DNA from: Gonatopus flavifemur
Taxonomy: Eukaryota > Arthropoda > Insecta > Hymenoptera > Dryinidae
Length of the DNA: 64,000 nucleotides
NCBI GenBank assembly: GCA_018340375.1
Contig: JAFFJZ010000006.1
Coordinates: 17,431,501-17,495,500 of the forward strand
Reading direction: 5' to 3'
Shown: positions 22,340-34,348 of the stretch, in pieces
Layout of the letters: each line of letters opens with the position of its first letter
Numbering within the stretch: position 1 is the first letter of the stretch
Translations under genes and position numbers: made by a program
The notes under the pieces: model-generated
Told to the model about the DNA's origin: nothing
Databases searched by the model: none
What the model saw: the letters and a program-made list of their open reading frames with translations, nothing else

Positions 22340-22641
22340 CACGGAAAGACCGAATGTATTAATATTTAGAAAAAATTCATCCACGTCCAGAAAAATGACT
22401 GTCAATTCAGGGGAGAAGAGGATCGCTGAAAAATATTCGTAGTAAGTCTTCTATCAAAAATTCGTAGTTAAAATATCAACAGTTGATAGTTTCATTGGTA
22501 TTTTTCACTGTGAAACTATCAATTGTTAATACATAGACCACGAATTTTCAGTAGACTCACTACGAATATTTTTTAGCGATCCTCGTTCTCCCTAAATTGA
22601 CAGTCATTTTTCTAAATATTATTAGACCCGGTCTTTCCGTG
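22340..22641. mobile_element. TA-flanked foldback element, CACGGAAAGAC ends
   Basis: A 302-base palindrome with ends CACGGAAAGACCGAATGT and GACCCGGTCTTTCCGTG, flanked by TA. AAAAATGACTGTCAATT and its inverse lie in the arms. Confidence 0.8.
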
Positions 22642-23043
22642 TATAAATATGCTAATATTTCATATAAAATTTTGACTGTGTACTCCTGGAATAGAAAATC
22701 GGATGATGTTGAATAAAAATTGGGTGGATAAGAAATTTCCGATGCAAAATCCGGATAGGTCAAAGTGTCCAGTCTGCGGAAATTCTAATGGAATCAATCA
22801 TTAATAAAATTTTATTCGTGAACTAGAACTATTCGGAAAAATCAGACAATAACTCATAACACAACTCCTAATCATTGCCAGCTGTGATGGTAAAAATCCA
22901 AAGATATCAATTAAAACGCAAGGGTGAAGTTTTCATTAATTCTTAGATTATTCCATAACTGCTGGAGTGTCCAAATAAATCAATAAATTCTTCGTAATCG
23001 CATTAACAGTGAAAAAAGAACAAAAGAAGTAGTCTCAAAAATA

Positions 23044-23312
23044 CACTGTTAGAAAAATCTGTCTTAAACTTAATAATACTATTATGAAGTTTTTTACATA
23101 AACATTTAATTAAATTTCATACGAAATTTTGTATGAAATTTCATATTTCCATATTGAATTTCATGTTTTCATATTAAATTTGATAATCGTTCTTAAATTT
23201 AATACGGGAATATGAAAATTCATCAAAAATTTCGTATGAAATTTAATAAAATGTTTATGTAAAAAACTTCATAATATTATTGTTAAGTTTAAGACAGATT
23301 TTTCCAACACTG
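23044..23312. mobile_element. TA-flanked foldback element, CACTGTTAGAAAAA ends
   Basis: Ends CACTGTTAGAAAAATCTGTC and GACAGATTTTTCCAACACTG, flanked by TA. The arms are almost complete copies of each other and include ATGAAGTTTTTTACATAAAC. Confidence 0.85.
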
Positions 23313-23334
23313 TAAATCATTTATAATATACCTA

Positions 23335-23542
23335 CACGGAAAAAAATGAACTGTTAATTTTACCAGAATTCCGGTTACTATATGGACAGCAAGGAATATC
23401 TGTGACTTTTACTGGAATTGTTGTTAAATTTACCGGAGCCCTTGTTAAATTTGCCGGAGACTTGATTCATTTAACTAGAATTCCGGTTAAAATAGCAGTA
23501 ATTCTTGCTGTCCATATATTAACCGGAGTATTTTTTTCAGTG
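23335..23542. mobile_element. TA-flanked foldback element, CACGGAAAAAAATG ends
   Basis: It starts CACGGAAAAAAATGAACTG and ends GTATTTTTTTCAGTG, flanked by TA. ACCAGAATTCCGGTTA and ATATGGACAGCAAG occur in inverted copies. It lies only 22 bases from the preceding element. Confidence 0.8.
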
Positions 23543-24550
23543 TATATTCCTCTATAGACGATAAGTTTCTCTACAGATTCAACATTTTTCCTGGTAATAC
23601 CAACATGGTTGTTGATTCAATCGTTATAATCATGTATATTTATCTTCTTAGAACAAATTTTATCATCTAACGTGTGTTATATAAATGTATAATTGCCATT
23701 AACATTGTCTCCAACATGCATTGAACGAAATGAATGAAATAATTCTGACATTCAAACTGAAAGGAATTTTCAATATAAAACCATTTGTGTAAACTCCTGA
23801 TGAAAACCTAATGCGTGACGAAATTCATTTTGTATTCTTCAGAGAACACTCAATCAGAGAATATTTTAGATTGGAAAAGTTTTGTGTTTCTATACAATAT
23901 AATTATTATGTGAATCGTTTCGCAACGAATATCATCAACTCGATTACAAATTTTGATAAAGATGTGAAATATTTTGACATTATTCTCATGATTTTGAAGT
24001 CAAATTCAAAGTTCTTTTATCATATTTTATCAGATAGCAAATGAAGCATTCAATATTTCTTCTTGCAAAATCAATTATCATATAAATGACCTGGAATGAT
24101 ATACGAATTGGTTTAAGGTAGACTTCAAACTCGAATATAATATTTGATACTCTGAGAACAAAAATGAAATGATCTCAATGTAATCGTGGAGTTGCGCCGT
24201 ATGGAGTTACCACGAAGGAATTATATTTGAACTCAACAATAATTTCGTTCAGGGAATCCATGAAATCGAGTTGATGTCGTTCAGTCAACTAAATCACACT
24301 GTTTTACCACCGTCAACGTTCATTTTGTTTCAACATCAAGGTAATTCACTGAATTTATTGCCGTAGTTGAATCAATTTATTTTGTAGAGTTGAAACAATT
24401 GGGGGAGAAAACTAATTGAACGTATTCTTAGTTGTGATGAAACAATTATTAATCGAAAGTCACCTGGATCAGTGATGGTAGGATACAGGTTATGTTGTAC
24501 TGTACAATAACAACTTTTGAATGTGAACAATACGGAGCGCGCTGTAGAAA

Positions 24551-24751
24551 AACGGTTCAGAGGATACCAGAGTTATCATTGGAGGACGTTTTCTTGCACT
24601 AAAGTACTCGAAACTGAATCCATCAATAGAAGATCTGAAATTTTCAGGGATGATTCTTTGAATTTCGAAAGAGATTTCTTTCAGTTTCGAGTATTTCAGT
24701 GCGAGAGTCGTTGGTGCTCCGATGGTAACTTTGGTATCCTCTTAAGGCGTT
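24551..24751. repeat. Foldback element with AGGATACC ends
   Basis: AGGATACCAGAGTTATCATT and its inverse near 24722-24742, plus GCACTAAAGTACTCGAAACTG and its inverse, form a hairpin of about 200 bases. The open frame over it is a product of the palindrome. Confidence 0.65.
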
Positions 24752-24794
24752 AGTGTCTCAGATAGGTGAGGAGAATTCAAGATAGGTAGGTAAT

Positions 24795-25207
24795 TAGTGT
24801 TGTCGCGAGCCGCAAAACGAGCCGTAACGAAATTTTAGATTTCAAATTATCTGGATTGAAAGTGAACTCTTTTTTAGTCACCCAAATTGGTTTGAAATTC
24901 AGTTCAATAGACCCTCAACTGAATTTCAAGGTTTCAACTGGAATATAACTTTATGGATACGAGTTTTAAATTAGTTTATATTCGAGCTGGTCTCGAGCCG
25001 ACATTTCGAGCTGGACCTATACTGTTTGATGTATGAACCGGTTGAAAATTCAAATCCACGGAACTGTGTATTATTATGAACTTCCAAACCAAAGTATAGG
25101 ATCATTCAACCAAGTATTGAGACAATTTTCACTTCTTATAGTCCTAACTAAATCCAGTGGGAGTCTAAAGCTCGTTACAGCTCGTTTTGCGGCTCGCGGC
25201 AACACTA
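24795..25207. mobile_element. hAT-like foldback element, TAGTGTTG ends
   Basis: A 413-base element with terminal inverted repeats that agree at 26 of the first 27 bases. They begin TAGTGTTG and contain CGCGAGCCGCAAAACGAG. The TAGTGTTG start is hAT-like. A clean 8-base duplication was not found. Confidence 0.65.
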
Positions 25208-25322
25208 GGCAGGTTCAATCTCCCTTAAATAAGATTTGATATGTATACTTCATATGTATCATCATGATAAGATATTGAAACATTCAAGAGATTGATTCAA
25301 CAGTAACGCAAATGAAGATTAA

Positions 25323-25529
25323 CCCTAGAACGAGCACGTGAGAAACACAGGAAATCTCAAATGGCTGTAACTCATTTGAAACTAAACGGATTTCAACGGT
25401 TTTTGTTCGTCAGGATGTATACTTTGAAAATATTTGGGTGACAAACTACAGAGTTGAAGAGAGCCCCAGATGCTGGGGTAGTCAAAAATGTCCCGGAGTC
25501 CTAAAAGACCCCACATACCCGTTCTAGGG
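25323..25529. mobile_element. piggyBac-type MITE with TTAA target sites
   Basis: A 207-base element that starts CCCTAGAACG and ends CGTTCTAGGG. Both ends are directly flanked by TTAA (25319-25322 and 25530-25533). The TTAA target and the CCCTAGAA end are the marks of piggyBac elements. The first 20 bases of the two ends agree at about 16 positions. No transposase is encoded. Confidence 0.85.
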
Positions 25530-26818
25530 TTAACTTTTTGATTTACACATTTTTTTGACATATATATATTCATTTTTTGAAATAAAATAGTTTTGCATCA
25601 AACATCTTATAAGCTTTAATGGACTCTCAATGGAATCAAAGTTTATTGAAATAATTATTGAATCTAATGAAATACGGTCGAGTCAAATGAACAATTCATT
25701 TGAACAAATTATCATTTAGTTCTGTCAACTACATCTGTAGCTCTTAGAAATTAGTCTTTACAAACATATGATGTAGCTGACGGAATTATTCGATGAGGTT
25801 CGCCATATTTAAGCCCACGACGTAGTTGAGAGAAATGAATCTTCTTTGAATTTACAATTTTTTTTTTTGTTTCAAATTTTGAACGGAATACAGCTGTTAT
25901 CGGAACTGTAAAAAAAATTGATTCTGAATTTTGAGAAGCTTCAACAAAATTTCGGAACGCATTTTGGGAATTCAAAAGAAGAATTCATTTCGTTACTTAA
26001 TATTTTTTAGTTGACTATCAAATTTGATTTGATTAGTTTCAGTAGACTTCCCCACTGAAAGATCTATAAATTCGGTTGAGGGCATGGAAAAAGATCATGG
26101 AACTAAATCGGAGTAGATTCAACACCAGTTGCAGTAAATAATAAACCTCTCTCTGAAGTTTTTAAAATTTCATTTCATATTGTGATAAATCTGACAAATC
26201 ATTTGCTTTGCATTTGCAGAGATTGCTTCGTGGAATTGAATAAAAATTAAGTGATGTAGGATATGAATGTAATTGCCTTCAAAATTAGCGTTATACGCTT
26301 CAAAATCATTTCACTGGTCAATTTTTATTTATTTTCTCGCACACCTGTTGATGCGCTTCGAACGGGATAGATACTCTGTGACTCTGAGAGATTGAAATAT
26401 CAATAAATTCATTCCATTCAATTTCAAAAGTGAGATTGTCTCATTCAAATGATGGTACTATAAACCTTGAATTTTGCAAACATTGCCAGAATAATTGACG
26501 AACAGAAAATATTGAGAAAATATTGTATTTGTCGAACTTCGACGAAAACAACTGTTCCTGCTTTAGGGTCATTTCTGTTTTTTCGAATAACCCTAGGCCA
26601 ATATCTTCCGAAAAATACTCGGTTTCTATATAGAGAAATTTGAAGATAACTGTTCCAGTATCGATGCAACGTTGTTTCAACACGGAATGGATTGTTGATC
26701 AGGGTTCAACTTATCTCCCCGGCAACATGAGATTACTTGAGTGGAACAAGACTGTGTCAGTACTGAATCAGATTAGCAGGGATCATTTGATATGGCAGGC
26801 ATTGAAATGATGATTGTA

Positions 26819-27036
26819 CATTGAGAGAAAGTTTAGAGATTACTATGACTAAAACGCCTCGATCAAATATTCTTAGTAAAAGCTACTGGAAATTTGATAT
26901 AGTTGATACAACTAAGTGATGATTCAACTATACTCTTTTGGTTGAATCAACCAAATTTTCAGTAGCTCTCACTCATTAGGAATGTTTAGTTGAGATGTTT
27001 TAGTTACAGTGACTGTAGAAATTGTTTCTCTCAGTG
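26819..27036. mobile_element. TA-flanked foldback element, CATTGAGAGAAA ends
   Basis: Ends CATTGAGAGAAAGTTTAGAG and TTTCTCTCAGTG, flanked by TA, with AAATTTGATATAGTTGA and its approximate inverse in the centre. Confidence 0.75.
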
Positions 27037-27244
27037 TAGAAATTTTGAGTGTGAAGTTGGAAGCAGGCCTGTTTTTCCGGGGTTTTCTTTTTTGACGAAT
27101 TAGTGGATTTTCGGGGCTTGTCTGGGTTTTTTGTAATTCGGCATTTTGGTTATTATCATTAGATTTATGCTTTTGATAGTTTAGATTAATTTTATAGCTT
27201 TGTTGATTTGAAATCCAAATTGATCGTTCATATCACGGTCTCAC

Positions 27245-27538
27245 ATCCCATATAACACACAAAGAATTCTTTCTCAAGAATATGAATAGAATTCTTGTGG
27301 TACTCTTTTCGGAGTTGAAAATTCATAAAGAATTCTGAAAATTTTCTATTCCACTAACATCAACGAGTTCTTCTGAATTGCTTTTTAGATTGTTTCATTG
27401 CTCTTAAAGAACTCGTTGATGTAAGGAAAATAGAGTTCGCACTCTCAGAGTTCTTGATGAATTCATAAGTTTGAAAAGAATTCAACAAGAATTCTATTCA
27501 CATTCTTGAAAAAGAATTTTTTGTGTGTCATATGGGAT
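27245..27538. repeat. Foldback element, ATCCCATAT ends
   Basis: Arms ATCCCATATAACACACAAAG and the inverse TTGTGTGTCATATGGGAT. AGAATTCTTG motifs recur through both arms. No coding capacity. Confidence 0.75.
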
Positions 27539-28788
27539 ACATTGTGGTTTATATCACGTAAATTTGATATGACGAGTGAAATACGTAATTGAAATTCTAC
27601 AATTATACTTTACATTTCAATTTAATATTGTTCTTCAAATGATCTCGGAATATTTTGATACTAAACATCAATTATATTCTATTTATGAACGATGAGATTG
27701 ATTGGAAATGCGTTTTAGTCCACTATGATTCAGTACTTATACTCAGTTATCCTTTGGATTTCACTTCATTCGCATTTGCTTCTTTCGGAGGTAATTTCTC
27801 ATGCCCATAATTGCAGAGATAAATTTGGAACAATTCATTGTAGTTAGAAATAACAGCTTCTTGGATACCTTTTTTACCTTTTTGCAGAGTTTTTTGAGGT
27901 TATTTCAAAAGGGCTTCGTCTCAAAAAAACCTGGTGGGTTAAACTGGACTGGGTTATTTTGTTCAAACCCTGGTTGGAGGAATCATTCATGATTTTTGCT
28001 TGGTCTACTAAAGTTAAAATAAACACCTCCTTATGAATCTTTGAAAATGTCTTATAAACTTCCGATTGCCACATTATTGGTGAAACAACTAGCAATATTT
28101 TGGCGACGAAACTTCGCCAATAGGGAGCCATTTTGTGAGTTCAACTCAAATTAATGGAAATATCTTTCAGAAAATCGATTTCAGAATCCACTCTCAAGAG
28201 TTAAATTTAACCATAAAAATTCCAGAGGTGGTGATAATAGTAATAATAAAATTCACCCCGAACATATGTATATGGTTAGAAACAAGTTTCGCACAAGCAC
28301 AGGGATTATTGTACTCAAAGAAAGAGAGATTGAACTTTCAAAGCACGTCTTTTTTTTCTCACACACGTCTCTCAACACCGAATAAAGGAACATTAATATT
28401 TGGAGAGTTTAATTTTCATACCAATTTAATAATCCTCGTCAAGTAATAAAAGGGAGATTGTTTCGTTGGTTACGACTCACTTGAGAATTCTTGAGCAGAC
28501 TACTCCGATTAATTGAATGAGACATGGAATATTGACCCTTTCGTACATGTATGTGAATAAATGATTCTTTAAATGAAGTGTTAATTATATTCAATATACG
28601 CGAAAAGGGTAGATTAGCCGATGATTGAATCAATAATTGTAACAAACTAATTCATAACCCATCCATTGGAATGTCGTAGAATCGATTATAATATTTTCTA
28701 TCGAGGGAGACTCAGCATTTCAATGATATTTGTTTTTATAATATATCTAATGTTTCGTTGTAGAACCGGTTAATCGTTCGCAGCTAAT
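27539..28788. other. Gene-free stretch
   Basis: Open frames of up to 103 codons occur (28135-28446) but lack recognisable features or splice partners. It may include the 3' flank of the possible minus-strand gene at 28789-29375. Confidence 0.45.
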
Positions 28789-29375
28789 TCAATGAGTTCG
28801 CGAGTATAAAGAATTCATTGGAAATAAAATTTCTCGATCCAAGTTACGAAACCGAGAATACGATCCAAGAATTCCAATAGGTCGCGCATGAAATCCCATC
28901 AAAGTTCCCTCCATGTACATTCGCTTTATTATTCTCTTTGAATCGACAAGTATATAATCGATCTCTTTGGCCACATCTTGTATGAAGAACAAAAGAAGCA
29001 ATAAGCAACATGCGTTATTGAAATATATTGAAAAATATCACCGATATATAATACCTTCATTGTATATCAAATTTCTTATCTCACCGCGATTGTCTGATTT
29101 ATCAATGATGTGTACGTAACGTGTCATAAATACCCATTTTTGAATAAATTGTTCTAAATACAAAACGCGAATTCTTCTTACTACAATCAGCAATTCGAAT
29201 CCAACACAATATATTATCCTATAAATTTGATTGAAAAAAAATTCATCAGAGATAAATTTTCAAATACCTAAATTTTCGTTGAAGTTGTGTTGGTCGATTG
29301 AATTCGATAGGAGAATAATAATTCATTCGCGAAGAGGTTATTTCTTTGCTGAATAACCGACGATATACAATTACC
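28789..29375 (-). CDS. Possible two-exon gene fragment of unknown function
   Basis: Two minus-strand open stretches join in phase. The first is at 29375 and upward, open to about 29534; it encodes LRIPLPRGEA and ends in AATG before GTAATT. The second runs from 28976 down to the TGA at 28789 and encodes DSKRIIKRMYMEG and FHARPIGILGSYSRF. The intron would be 28977-29374 with a pyrimidine-rich acceptor ending AAG. Amino acid use looks protein-like. No start codon was found in the frame of the first stretch, so an upstream exon would be needed. I recognise no family. It would run divergently from the ADAT3 gene. It could equally be a decayed gene or chance. Confidence 0.3.
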
Positions 29376-29653
29376 ATTAACTCTGGCAATCGATCCGACC
29401 GTGGCATCAAGTTGACAGCAATTTAAAATCGCTTCTCCTCTGGGTAAGGGTATACGAAGATCGCCGCTTGGTTTGCGATCCACGTTCAGATAAAGACACT
29501 TGCGTAGGAATGATTTTTCCTTGTTCCATTCTCAATTCTGATGCATCAAAATAGCATTACAATGTCACTTTTATTCTACTACTATATAGAACATTTTTAA
29601 GCAAAACAAGTAAAAAAAAACAGTGAAGACCGCGTCTTTTCAGGGTGAAGAAG

Positions 29654-30856
29654 ATGGCTAGCGTTACCAAAGAAAGAAAGACGGAAGAATCAAGAGAGGA
29701 GAAATTTCAGGCGAAACCTATATTAGGATCAGAATTCACCCAAGATCCAACCCTCCAGGACGTTTACGTGGGTGTCCTCAAACACAAACAAAACATCTCA
29801 ACAGCGATTCAAAATATTTCTTCGATTCTTCCTGGATTCAATCATCTGAAACGTTGTTCCGGGTTGAGGTTGCTGCTGATACCTTTGAATTCCCCTCTTC
29901 ACGCTGTGGATCTTGGAAAATCCTCTTCGCGGGATGACGCTCTAACCGAAGAGGAGGTTAAAACTTTATTGAAGATCAAAGGATTCGATCTCTCGTTACT
30001 CGAAGATCGTTTGGAGATCAAAAGTGTTCCATCGTTCTCGCCAAAAACAAAATCACAAGCCGCTAGAGCTTCGAAAATCTGGCCTCTCAATTTTCACCCT
30101 GATCCCTCGATAGAGCGTATCCTCGATGGAAGTATTTTCAACGAAACGCAATGGAATTCCATCGCTGAGTACATGAGAGTCGCTATAGAGGTTGCCAAAT
30201 TGGAAGCTGTTGGAACGGAACAGTGCAACGGAAGTACAATAATCGTCGATCCCGAGGATGGAAGGATTCTCTCTATAGCCGCCTCCAGGATAAATCAACA
30301 TCCCATGTGGCATGCATCCATGTTAGCTGTGGATTTAATCGCCACGCTGCAAGGGGGAGGTGCTTGGTCCTTGAATTCTCTCACACAAAACTCTCCCGAG
30401 GATACTCAAAAACAAGAATTCAAATCATTCGAAGAGAGAACGAAGTTCATCAAAAGAAAGTACGAGGAACAAGCACCTATGTGTTATCCTAAATCATTGT
30501 CAAAAATCAAAGATCGTTTGCCTCGGGAGGAGAATTTGGAACCCAATAATCGAGAATCCAAAAAGAGAACCACAAAGATGTCGGAAGGGGAGACGAAAAA
30601 TGGACCTTATCTGTGCACAGGATATTGGGTTTTTCTGCTGAGAGAGCCATGTCCTCTCTGCGCTATGGCTCTTCTGCATTCTAGAGTTTCGAAAATATTT
30701 TATGGCACCGCCAATGAATGCGTTGGCATTTTAGGAACTAAAGCAATTCTACATACCGTGCCGGGATTGAATCATCGTTACATCGTTTGGAGTGGGATTC
30801 TTGGCCAAGAATGTCACGAAGCGTTGAATGAAATTCAACTCAGAAATATTGTTTGA
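29654..30856 (+). CDS. Adat3: ADAT3, non-catalytic subunit of the tRNA wobble adenosine deaminase
   Basis: ADAT3 pairs with ADAT2 to turn adenosine 34 of several tRNAs into inosine; ADAT3 helps bind tRNA and does not do the chemistry. The single exon encodes 400 residues, similar to the human protein. A variable N-terminal half is followed by the deaminase fold from about residue 200. Zinc ligands are His220 in WHAS, and Cys333 and Cys336 in REPCPLCAMAL. The conserved stretches YLCTGY and PGLNHRY are present. The residue after His-Ala, the catalytic Glu in active deaminases and Val in human ADAT3, is Ser222 here, which fits an inactive subunit. ATG 29654 is chosen because A at -3 and G at +4 make a good context. 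A TTTTCAG just upstream (ends 29643) could be an acceptor for an untranslated exon. Confidence 0.93.
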   Translation: MASVTKERKTEESREEKFQAKPILGSEFTQDPTLQDVYVGVLKHKQNISTAIQNISSILPGFNHLKRCSGLRLLLIPLNSPLHAVDLGKSSSRDDALTEEEVKTLLKIKGFDLSLLEDRLEIKSVPSFSPKTKSQAARASKIWPLNFHPDPSIERILDGSIFNETQWNSIAEYMRVAIEVAKLEAVGTEQCNGSTIIVDPEDGRILSIAASRINQHPMWHASMLAVDLIATLQGGGAWSLNSLTQNSPEDTQKQEFKSFEERTKFIKRKYEEQAPMCYPKSLSKIKDRLPREENLEPNNRESKKRTTKMSEGETKNGPYLCTGYWVFLLREPCPLCAMALLHSRVSKIFYGTANECVGILGTKAILHTVPGLNHRYIVWSGILGQECHEALNEIQLRNIV

Positions 30857-31251
30857 GATTTCTTAGTTTTTATTATTATTCATCAATTGGAACGATTCAA
30901 GTGATATTCTCAATCACGAAATCCAAATATCTGCATTAGAATAACCGATTCATGATTCCAATTGAAGACAAGATGACGCAAAAGATCGTCACTTCTTACA
31001 CGTGGTAAAGTCGTGAGTGAAAGAATAACGACCCACATGTATGTGTGCTTGCATCTGCTTCTATTCCTTTCAGTACGTGTACGTATACGAGACACGTATC
31101 GATACGAGACAAGTGTCAGTTGTAGTTGTAACCATAGCTAATTGTACACTAATGCCCGTGAAAATCATTTTTTTTATATCATTTCGAGCCACTTGATATG
31201 GGATGTTTTCCAAAATTTTTGATACAATCGGTAGCTTATTCATTGGAGATT

Positions 31252-31257
31252 CAATAA
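31252..31257 (+). terminator. Possible polyadenylation signal for ADAT3
   Basis: The first clear AATAAA after the ADAT3 stop codon, about 400 bases downstream. The assignment rests on position only. Confidence 0.3.
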
Positions 31258-34200
31258 ATTGCTTGGCAATTGATCAAATAGGGATATCTGAAATCATTTG
31301 ACACTTAGTTTGTAATATTCAACAGTAATTTCGATTAGTATTAGAGATAAGTATTAGAAGAGAAATGTATGTATGCGTATGGTAATTAAAATTTGATACC
31401 TCAGATGTAATAGTATGGTTTAATTCCTATCCTTCGTTCATGTATATTGTAAAGTTCGAACTATAATCGTTCTAACAATGAGGTGAATACGATTGATGAA
31501 TTGGAATTGAATGAATTCACGTCAATTACAACGTATCGCTGCGTCTTTCGTACTTATATTAATGTCAAGACCATGACAAGCTAGACGGTATTTAAACAGC
31601 GTTAGACTTTCTACGATATCGTTAAAATGAGATGCTGGAAGTATAGGATATCATGCGAAATAAGGTCATAATTTGCTAATATAGTTTTAGTAACTATAGC
31701 TATCCTTTTGCGTTATTTTGTGACTATTGTACCATCGTTTCGTAGAATTGTGAAGTTCTATAAACGCGTAATCTAACAAAGACAACCGAAATACGGATTG
31801 TATAAGAATTGTTGTTGAGATATCTCGATGTCGAATGTCAACGTTACAATTTGTCGAAGGTGATCTTGCGCGTATTTTTGACCTTGACTGTGTGCAGCTC
31901 CTGCGACATCGGTGACCCAGTCGTTGACGACGTGGAAGAATCCATCGTCTCGGGAAAATTAACCTAACGTAATATCATACAACAAACATAAACACTTTAG
32001 AGTTTCTTCAAAAGCGACTATACAAGCGTGATATACAACAACGCTGACCTGTCGGATTGACATCAATCAGGAAACAGTTCTGACGATTGTTCATCCTCAA
32101 GAAAAAACCAGGAATCCTTAGTACTGGTTACATATACACACACACACACACACACACAGATAGATTTTAATAAACTTTGAACAAGAAAAAAAAAACAGTA
32201 CAAAACCTATAAATACATATATTGAAAATAATGATGAAGTTTGAAATTTTCTTTTGTTTCAGGTGTTATCAAGAATTCAGAGAGGTACATATACGAATAT
32301 CGAGTAATAATCTTTCAAAGTTAATCGAGGGACGAAATACCGCATCGTTCAAAGTAACGCAAACACAGTAGATTCTCTATTTAAACAAGCTCTGTTTGAT
32401 GCGACAAGCAGTCCCAATAACGACTACCAGCCTAGCAGTTGTGCTATAAAGTTCTTTGCAAATCCAACGACACGTGCAACACTTTGAAATTATCAGGTAT
32501 AAAGTACTCAGTTGACATCATCGCACGTACAAAGAGAAAATTGTTATAACAACAATAAAAGAAGAATGAAAAAATATTAGAAGAAGAAAACAAGAAAATA
32601 GCAAAAAGAAGGAACAAGATAAAACCCTTGAAGGTACATTGTGCAGACTTACATTTTGCTCATCAGCGTTGAGTGATTTCAATTGAGGGTCGACCCGACC
32701 CTCAAACAAAGCTCCTATTGGCTAGCCTCTTAATACAGTCAGACGCCATTGGATCAAACTCTCGGATCATTTGGGAACAATTGGCATCGTTTGAGCATTC
32801 GCTTCAAAACTGTCGTGTCGTTACCGTCGATCCATGTGAATCGTGTTTGGTTCTCTCCGAATCGGATCAGTTGAAAAGCTAAAAGTACGAATTCATTGGA
32901 AAAACATTGTGGAAGCTAGAACCCAATCTCCGTGTGAAAAATCTTGAATTTGAAACTTGAAACATCAATCAATTGTTTTCATCAAACTGATGATCATTGC
33001 CTGCTGGATGGCTCAAATCTATTGGCTCCTGCTCTTTGAAAGACTTTAAAAGATTTCTTTCTTCGACTTCACAGTGCATTAATCGAACAATTGGAATTGT
33101 GGGAAGAAAAGATAGATAAAACAACGCATTCAAAGACAATTCGATTCATTCGAATCGAGAGAAATCTTCATACGCGTTGTCGTTCAGTTTTGTGCGAAGG
33201 GAGAGGACCTGTTGGATTTTGTAGAGTGATCCGAGAGTGAGAATATCAACTTGCCATTGGCGCGTGCAAAGTTCCATTTTTTTCTTCATAGATCTAGTTG
33301 TTTTTTTAGCCAACAGCATGGAACGAAGGATTTTAAAAATGTGGTGACAGCATTTCAGGCAAAAGCCTTGCGTTATCAAGACACTATCCAGTGTGTGAGG
33401 CATAGTCGGTAGAGTACAAAAAAGAGAAAATAACAATCAAATTTCGAGTGTGAGAGAGGCCGATTGAGGAAGGAATATTATTCGATAATTGTCATCATCG
33501 GTCGTGCTCAGTGGGTGGAACATTTGAAGTAACGAAAGAGTATATACGAATATTATAAATTATAAAAAAGAGAATTTATAGTTGTTGTATCGAAAAGAGA
33601 ATATCAATACCGAATAATCGATTGAGCAAGAAAGGATTATTCTTTGGTGAAGTGACACCAAGTTACACTTCACATCCACTTCTGTCAAATTCTTTGACAA
33701 AGACAAAACCACCTTCAGTTGAAAACAAGATGCGTTGCAGCCAAGGTGTGGCGATGGTATTCGAAGACGCGTTTGTCGTCTTCTCACGTTTTTTATCCTT
33801 GAAGTCTCGGGGCTGTGCACTTTTGGAAACGCATCGGCAACGTGAAACCACTGGAATCAAGAAATTGTACAATAGTTTCTTCGTAATGTTCTAAGGAAGG
33901 TTTATCCCTAGTTTAGGACTCGAGCTATCGTGGTGGTCGATGAACCATAATAATCATTGTTTTCGGATCTTCGATCAGTCGAAACGCTATATAAAATAAT
34001 TTGGCGGCTAAGAAGAATTCCATGCAAAGTGGAGAAAGAAAGAGAGAGAGAAAGGAGGCGTATTTCGAGTAGATTAATGTTAAAAGTTCATTACAAAGGA
34101 GATATTTGTATTTACGTAGAGAAAATGAAATCAATCGAAAGTGAGAGAAAACGAGGATAAGAGAATACGAGTATCGAATCATCGAGTATCGCGAAGAGGG

Positions 34201-34348
34201 AACGCCGTGGAGTCCTTGATTTTTTCATTTCGGTTATCAGTTCTTAATCGCTCAATTTGAAATTGGTTTTGAAAATTTTCATGGAAGAAGATTGAAATTT
34301 CAACGTTGATAAACGAAATACATAGGAATACAGAATTTGGATTATTGA
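31258..34348 (+). promoter_or_regulatory. Upstream and probable 5' leader region of the CP2 gene
   Basis: No coding region is seen in these 3 kb. From about 32700 the sequence is less AT-rich, and at 32740-32752 it contains TCAGACGCCATTGG, which resembles an initiator and a CCAAT-like element. A CA repeat lies at 32139-32158. The frame of the CP2 start codon is closed by TGA directly before the ATG at 34349. The transcription start cannot be fixed from sequence alone. Confidence 0.3.
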
